This document shows positions 6,784-10,742 of a stretch of 10,742 bases of DNA, piece by piece. A program made the position numbers and the translations under genes. This DNA is from Bacteroidales bacterium. GTDB taxonomy: Bacteria; Bacteroidota; Bacteroidia; Bacteroidales; NBLH01. Position 1 is the first letter of the stretch; each line of letters opens with the position of its first letter. A model generated the notes under the pieces. The model saw only the letters and a list, made by a program, of their open reading frames with translations. It was not told the origin of the DNA and did no database searches. The stretch is from positions 1 to 10,742 of the forward strand of contig JAKIUH010000117.1 of assembly GCA_021647685.1 (NCBI GenBank), written 5' to 3'.

Positions 6784-8838
6784 TTAGTTTATATCAAACA
6801 AATTTTTATCAATTTTCTTGGTATCCACCTTTTCAATCACAAATTGCATTAAACTGTTTTTTGCTTTAATTTCTTGATAAAAAGGATAGAGTAGGGGTGT
6901 ATTTTCAATCTTTCTATAGTCTTTGTAAATGATAATCCGTTTTTTAAAATAGTTATTGTCTTCAACAATTCGTTTGTATCGAATGCCTTTGTCCACATCA
7001 TAATAATCGGTAATAGTTTGTTTTGCAGGATTGGTAAAGCGTACCATCCAAACATAATTACCTTTTAACGTATCTGCACGAAGTATTTCCGGTTTAAAAT
7101 TCCAGTCGGCATAATACATTTCAGGAATAAGCGCACTTTTATATTTTAAAAGTTCAAGTGCAGTACCGTTTAGTATTTTTTTTCCTTGCATAGTACTGTC
7201 CGTACCCAAACTTTGATTATATTTAAGGATATTTAATAAAAGTGTATCTTTTTTAGGGCGTACCAATGAAAAATTTTGATAATACATGTTTGAAGATTTA
7301 TGTTTTATTTCGCCCAGTATAAAAAAATCTTCATTATTCATGTGATATTTTCCTTTAATGTAAAGACTTAGGTCTTTAATTTTTTTAATTTCATTTTTTC
7401 CGCCGCTGGCTTTTACGAAGTTATTTAATACATCAAAACCGTTAAATCCTTTGGGAATTACTTTTTTTATGGTTCCGTTTATATCGTATAATTCAATACG
7501 GTAGTTTTTGCTTAATTCCAAAATATCATTTAATGAAGGATACCATTTTGCTTTTAATGTTAATACAGATGCTTGATAATATAAATATTTTTTTGCCAAT
7601 GATTGAATACCCTGTTTCCCTGTGTTTTTAATTTCGCTTATAAAGTTTGCATAATATCCCGGTGATAAGTTGTTGGTTTCCGTTTTAATGATTAATGCGG
7701 TTAAAGCCCTTGTGTCGTTTCCTTGAGATTTAAAACTTTCAATAAGCTCTTGTTTTGATTTTTCCAGATATTCTTTCGGATATTCACCTCTTTTGAGTTC
7801 TTCAATGGTTTGATGAATAACATCAATTACTTTTGCCGGATTATTTTGTGTCAATTTTAAATCCAAGCGATAATTTCCACTTATTTTATCGTTCTGAAAT
7901 CCTGCGTGTATTTCATTTATTTGGTGATTTTCAACAATAAGTTTTTGTTTTAATATTTTTTGAATGAGCAAACTCAGAAGTTCAGATTTTTCATAATCAA
8001 AAGTAAAAGGGTGCAGTGAAAATGGAAAAATCATGCTAATTTCATAATTATTATTGGGCAGTGAATCAAAAAATGCAATTTTACCTTCTTTAATTTCATT
8101 TAGTTTATAGTTGAATTGAGGGACTTCTTTCTTTTTTAATGCACCAAAGTATTTTTGAGCATACATAATTCTTCTTTGTTCGGGAACATTACCTGCAAAA
8201 ATCAAGTAGCTGTTATTTGGGCGATAAAATAAACTAAAATAATTTTCGTATTTACTAATGAGCAAAGCGTTAATGTCTTCTTCTTTGGCGCGTAAATTTT
8301 CAGGAGAATTTTCTCCATAGATAATTTTTTTAGTAATGTTTTCGATTTTATAATCTATTGATTGGTTTAAACTATCATGAAATAATTTATCGCTTTGTTT
8401 GATTTTTTTTAGCTGCGAAGCTTTTAGTAAGGGTTCTTTTAAAAATCCGGAAAGCAAAAATACAGCTGTATCCAAGTTTTTAATTGGGCAAGTAAGAAAA
8501 TATCCGTAAGCATCTTTTTGTAAAATTATATTAAATTTATTTAATTTTTCAGTATCCCAATTTCTTGGAAGATTTAGATAATTGCTTTTCCTGACAATAT
8601 GCTCAATCTCGGTAAAAGCTCTGTATTGTTTCGGTGCAATTTGTGGAATATCCGTATAAAGTCTTAAAGAGACCAGACTTGTATCGTCTGTTTGTAAATT
8701 AATAATCGTAAAACCGTTTTCTAATTGATAAGATGAATAATCTTTAAGTTTTTGCAAATCAAAATCCGGATTTTGTGCTTTGGCAGATAACACAAAAATA
8801 ATAAACAAAGTGCTTATAATCAGTTTTTGAATTTTCAA
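6784..8838 (-). CDS. degenerate M16-peptidase-like protein with LolA-like C-terminal domain
   Basis: A 684-residue exported protein. The signal peptide is about 1-21 (MKIQKLIIST..., cut after A-K-A). Residues about 35-440 follow the M16 (insulinase/pitrilysin-like) pattern: YQLENGFTIINL at the start and a zinc-motif region at 76-80. That region reads TEIEH where active enzymes have HxxEH, so one zinc-binding His is replaced by Thr. The middle segment FYRPNNSYLIFAGNV is the M16 strand-helix signature. Residues about 465-684 (NNFVKASGGKNEIKKIK..., later YYDVDKGIRYKRI) resemble the LolA-like domain found at the C-terminus of Bacteroidota M16 pairs. In those pairs an active short M16 partners an inactive long one; no partner gene is nearby. 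It is probably periplasmic and non-catalytic. The start is TTG at 8838: it places Met-Lys-Ile directly before a proper signal peptide, and no ATG lies just upstream in frame. It is probably transcribed from upstream of mscS, 59 bp away. Confidence 0.78.
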   Translation of the reverse strand: MKIQKLIISTLFIIFVLSAKAQNPDFDLQKLKDYSSYQLENGFTIINLQTDDTSLVSLRLYTDIPQIAPKQYRAFTEIEHIVRKSNYLNLPRNWDTEKLNKFNIILQKDAYGYFLTCPIKNLDTAVFLLSGFLKEPLLKASQLKKIKQSDKLFHDSLNQSIDYKIENITKKIIYGENSPENLRAKEEDINALLISKYENYFSLFYRPNNSYLIFAGNVPEQRRIMYAQKYFGALKKKEVPQFNYKLNEIKEGKIAFFDSLPNNNYEISMIFPFSLHPFTFDYEKSELLSLLIQKILKQKLIVENHQINEIHAGFQNDKISGNYRLDLKLTQNNPAKVIDVIHQTIEELKRGEYPKEYLEKSKQELIESFKSQGNDTRALTALIIKTETNNLSPGYYANFISEIKNTGKQGIQSLAKKYLYYQASVLTLKAKWYPSLNDILELSKNYRIELYDINGTIKKVIPKGFNGFDVLNNFVKASGGKNEIKKIKDLSLYIKGKYHMNNEDFFILGEIKHKSSNMYYQNFSLVRPKKDTLLLNILKYNQSLGTDSTMQGKKILNGTALELLKYKSALIPEMYYADWNFKPEILRADTLKGNYVWMVRFTNPAKQTITDYYDVDKGIRYKRIVEDNNYFKKRIIIYKDYRKIENTPLLYPFYQEIKAKNSLMQFVIEKVDTKKIDKNLFDIN

Positions 8839-8856
8839 GATTATTGATTTATAAGT

Positions 8857-8889
8857 AATCCGGCAGATAAAATATTTTGCTTCCGGATT
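8857..8889. repeat. nested inverted repeat between mscS and the M16-like gene
   Basis: AATCCGG (8857-8863) mirrors CCGGATT (8883-8889), enclosing the palindrome AAAATATTTT (8869-8878) on almost the same axis. As RNA it would be a 7-bp GC-containing stem, a small internal loop and a 3-5 bp AT stem. On the minus (transcribed) strand no T-run follows, so it is more likely an mRNA-stabilising or partial-attenuation structure than a full terminator. Confidence 0.45.
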
Positions 8890-8897
8890 GTTTTAAA

Positions 8898-9956
8898 TTA
8901 TTCAGACTTAGTATAAATAGTTTGTGTTGGGAATGCAAATTCCAGTTTATTTTCGTTAAATTGTTTTAATATTTCCATATTAACTTCCGAAATTGTTCCG
9001 TATATGTCTTTCCCTTTTTTTATATAATACACAAAACGTACCACCATGGCAAAATCGCCAAACTGATTAAAGGCAGCTACAACATTATCGTCTTCAACCG
9101 AGGGGTTTGCTTTAGCAATATCTATTAAAATATCCATTGCTTTTTGCATTTGTTCGGGTGTAGTATCATAGGTTAGTCCTAAATCAACTACCATTTTACG
9201 CGCTGCCTCCGAACTTACATTTTCAATAGCTTCATTGGCAAAAGTGGCATTAGGAATGGTTACAATTCTACCTTCAAGAGTTTTTAAACGCGTACTTCTA
9301 ATACCAATTTCTTGTACGGTACCGTCAAATCCGCTGATACGAATACGGTCGCGAATGGTAAAAGGCTTATCGGCAAAAATAGTAAAACCACCAAAAAGAT
9401 TAGCCACTGAGTCTTTAGCAGCCATTGCAAAAGCCAAACCGCCAATACCCAAACCGGCTATTAATGCTCCAACATCATATCCTGCATTATTTAAACCAAC
9501 AACAATGGCAATTATCCAAACGGTAATCTTTATACCTTTTCGTGCAATGGGTAAGAGCTGGTCGTCTAAATCGCTCTCTGATTTTTCAACTAAAGGTTGT
9601 AAATACTCATTTACCAAGGCATCAAAAAGGCGAGTAATCAACCATGCTATATTAAAGGTGATGAGGATATAATAAACGTTTCTAATAAATTTTTCCCACC
9701 ATTCACTTATATCCAAAGAAGCAATTCCGTACCAAACTCCTGCTATTATAATGGCAAAAACAATGGGTTCTTCTATCATATCAATAATGATATCGTCAAT
9801 GCGCGACTTTGTTTTTTTTGTAAATACTTTAAGTGTTCGTGAAAAAATAAAAAACAGCAGTTTACCCAAAAGAACCGAGCCAACAATGATTGATAATGCA
9901 ATAGCCCATTCGCCAACAGTATTATTATAGAATTGTTTAGATAGGAATTCTTTCAT
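8898..9956 (-). CDS. MscS-family mechanosensitive ion channel
   Basis: A 352-residue small-conductance mechanosensitive channel homologue of the inner membrane, which would open under membrane tension to release solutes on osmotic downshock. Hydrophobic segments lie at about 15-38, 62-82, 92-110 and 138-158. The pore helix is at about 162-193 with the Gly/Ala-rich pattern ALIAGLGIGGLAFAMAAKD, followed by NLFGGFTIFADKPFTIRDRI and the beta domain (SGFDGTVQEIGIRSTRLKT, then VTIPNATFANEAIENVS), which are hallmarks of the family. The C-terminus forms the cytoplasmic vestibule and ends near FAFPTQTIY, a common MscS ending. It has more membrane segments than E. coli MscS (286 residues), closer to the YnaI/YbdG type. 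The start is ATG at 9956. A terminator separates it from the TrkH-SPOR gene, so it has its own promoter. Confidence 0.93.
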   Translation of the reverse strand: MKEFLSKQFYNNTVGEWAIALSIIVGSVLLGKLLFFIFSRTLKVFTKKTKSRIDDIIIDMIEEPIVFAIIIAGVWYGIASLDISEWWEKFIRNVYYILITFNIAWLITRLFDALVNEYLQPLVEKSESDLDDQLLPIARKGIKITVWIIAIVVGLNNAGYDVGALIAGLGIGGLAFAMAAKDSVANLFGGFTIFADKPFTIRDRIRISGFDGTVQEIGIRSTRLKTLEGRIVTIPNATFANEAIENVSSEAARKMVVDLGLTYDTTPEQMQKAMDILIDIAKANPSVEDDNVVAAFNQFGDFAMVVRFVYYIKKGKDIYGTISEVNMEILKQFNENKLEFAFPTQTIYTKSE

Positions 9957-9981
9957 AATGACAGATGTTTTAAAGGTTACA

Positions 9982-9989
9982 CAAAAATA
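9982..9989 (-). promoter_or_regulatory. candidate -7 box of mscS
   Basis: On the minus strand TATTTTTG (9989 to 9982) matches TAnnTTTG and ends 25 nt before the ATG at 9956. No TTG is seen at the expected distance upstream, where the sequence is the T-tract of the preceding terminator. It is supported mainly by position: mscS needs a promoter between the terminator and its start. Confidence 0.4.
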
Positions 9990-10004
9990 GTTAAAAATGT
10001 GTAT

Positions 10005-10030
10005 AAAATAAAAAAGCCCCGAGAGGGGCT
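10005..10030 (-). terminator. intrinsic terminator of the trkH-SPOR gene
   Basis: Read on the minus strand: AGCCCC (10030-10025), loop TCTC, GGGGCT (10020-10015), then TTTTTATTTT. A perfect 6-bp stem with four G-C pairs, a tetraloop and a T-tract make this a textbook Rho-independent terminator. It begins 25 nt after the stop codon at 10056, showing that the SPOR end of the upstream gene is a natural transcript end. Confidence 0.9.
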
Positions 10031-10055
10031 ATGAAAAATTTAAGTTTGAAATATT

Positions 10056-10742
10056 TTACCATTTATATATCCAAAAAGTAAGGTCGTTGTATTTTTCGCG
10101 CGCACGTTTTACGGCTTTTTGTGCATTTGCCTTCTCAACATAGGACATAATTGCTACCCTGTTGTACCCATTTACTTTGGGTAAAATCATCGGCTTATAA
10201 CCCTCTTTTTCAAAATAATTACTAAGGTTTTGCGCATTGCTGAATTTTTTAAAACTTCCTACCACAATATAAAACTTTTCTTGATGGACTTTGGGTTCTT
10301 CTTTAACAACTTCCTCTTCAACAGGTTCTTCCGGTTTTGTTTCTTCAACTTGAGTTGGCTCAGTTTCTTGTTCGTTCACTAATTCAGGAGTAATATTATC
10401 AATCACAATTAAACCGGTAGTAACAACAACTGTCATAAGTAATATCAGCCCAAAATAGGCTTTGAATTCCTGATTTTTAAATATTTTCCTAAATCTGAAA
10501 TTGATAGCAAAATAGCCCAGCGAGAAGTTTGTTCCGGCAATAAACATAAAAGCAATGATAACATATTCAATAAAAGGACTGTTGAAATGGGCAATACTTG
10601 CTTGCTTGGTAGAATATCCCCCTGTTGCCATAGTTGTAAAAGAGTGACAGACAGCATCAAACAAGTTCATTCCGCCATAATAAAGCAATATGGTTTCTGC
10701 AGCAGTATATCCTACATATAATAACCATAATCGTTTGGCGGT
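10056..10742 (-). CDS. TrkH fragment fused in frame to a periplasmic SPOR domain (5' end outside window)
   Basis: The frame is open to the window edge; the codons from 10742 read TAKRLWLLYVGYTAAETILL, so no start lies here. The first part is unmistakably TrkH, the potassium-translocating subunit of Trk/Ktr: GGMNLFDAVCHSFTTMATGG is the second pore loop, followed by the helix ending AGTNFSLGYF, the basic cytoplasmic segment RFRKIFKNQEFK, and the helix GLILLMTVVVTTGLIVI (first helix of the third repeat). At about 10395 TrkH similarity stops: pore loops 3 and 4 are absent. An acidic Pro/Glu/Val linker follows (10394-10280), then a SPOR peptidoglycan-binding domain (10279-10059: KFYIVVGSF at its start, YNRVAIMSY, FWIYKW at the end). 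TrkH helices of this type run from cytoplasm to periplasm, so the SPOR domain would sit in the periplasm, its normal place. A half TrkH cannot form the four-repeat pore, so potassium transport is doubtful. It could be a real fusion, a deletion joining trkH to a downstream SPOR gene, or an assembly chimera. Confidence 0.82.
   Translation of the reverse strand, partial: TAKRLWLLYVGYTAAETILLYYGGMNLFDAVCHSFTTMATGGYSTKQASIAHFNSPFIEYVIIAFMFIAGTNFSLGYFAINFRFRKIFKNQEFKAYFGLILLMTVVVTTGLIVIDNITPELVNEQETEPTQVEETKPEEPVEEEVVKEEPKVHQEKFYIVVGSFKKFSNAQNLSNYFEKEGYKPMILPKVNGYNRVAIMSYVEKANAQKAVKRAREKYNDLTFWIYKW

Noticed and set aside
6528..6869. 113-codon plus-strand frame
   Set aside because: Overlaps the kinase catalytic domain in another frame and runs into the convergent gene; no independent signal.
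9235..9672. 145-codon plus-strand frame
   Set aside because: Lies antisense inside mscS, whose family motifs are clear; the product is low-complexity Pro/Lys/Ala.
10445..10660. 71-codon minus-strand frame overlapping TrkH
   Set aside because: Shifted-frame shadow of the TrkH segment. I also looked for a frameshift that would restore the missing TrkH half; the downstream DNA is SPOR and mscS, with no TrkH remnant.

Overview
The window reads as chromosomal DNA of a Bacteroidota bacterium, probably from the Bacteroidales side; the order is a guess. Support comes from the low GC content, signal peptides ending in A-K-A/Q or Y-A/Q, a DUF5916 protein, a RemB-like outer-membrane protein, a histidine kinase with an H-Q-L-G-T-P box, and several sites matching the Bacteroidota promoter pattern (TTG, 19-21 nt, TAnnTTTG). 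There are no rRNA or tRNA genes, no CRISPR array, no transposase and no phage genes.

Layout. At the left edge is the 5' end of a YkgJ-type cysteine-cluster gene on the minus strand (1-143), divergent from a small two-helix membrane protein (221-460). After a short GC-rich palindromic spacer comes a 717-residue DUF5916 outer-membrane-type protein on the minus strand (519-2672). A gene-poor interval of about 640 bp follows and ends in a MITE-like palindromic element (about 3163-3302) with a possible 7-bp target duplication. The element lies only 15 bp upstream of a SAM methyltransferase gene (3318-3944). Next is a tight two-gene operon: a RemB/Wzi-like outer-membrane protein (3976-5583) and, 4 bp later, a membrane histidine kinase (5588-6745). 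Converging on it from the right are a degenerate M16-peptidase-like protein with a LolA-like tail (6784-8838, TTG start) and a MscS-family mechanosensitive channel (8898-9956). At the right edge is the C-terminal part of an unusual reading frame (10056-10742, open to the edge). It begins as a TrkH potassium-transporter subunit and, after the first helix of the third TrkH repeat, continues in frame into an acidic linker and a SPOR peptidoglycan-binding domain. A strong intrinsic terminator follows it.

How the genes relate. Most products act at the cell envelope: outer-membrane barrels, a periplasmic M16-like protein, osmotic and ion channels, and a membrane sensor kinase. They do not form one obvious pathway. 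The clearest functional unit is the RemB-like/kinase operon. mscS and the M16-like gene are probably co-transcribed, since no promoter is visible between them.

The observations most worth checking are the TrkH-SPOR fusion, the palindromic element that seems to supply half of a promoter to the methyltransferase gene, and three genes whose TAnnTTTG box ends only 3-4 nt before the start codon, suggesting leaderless mRNAs.
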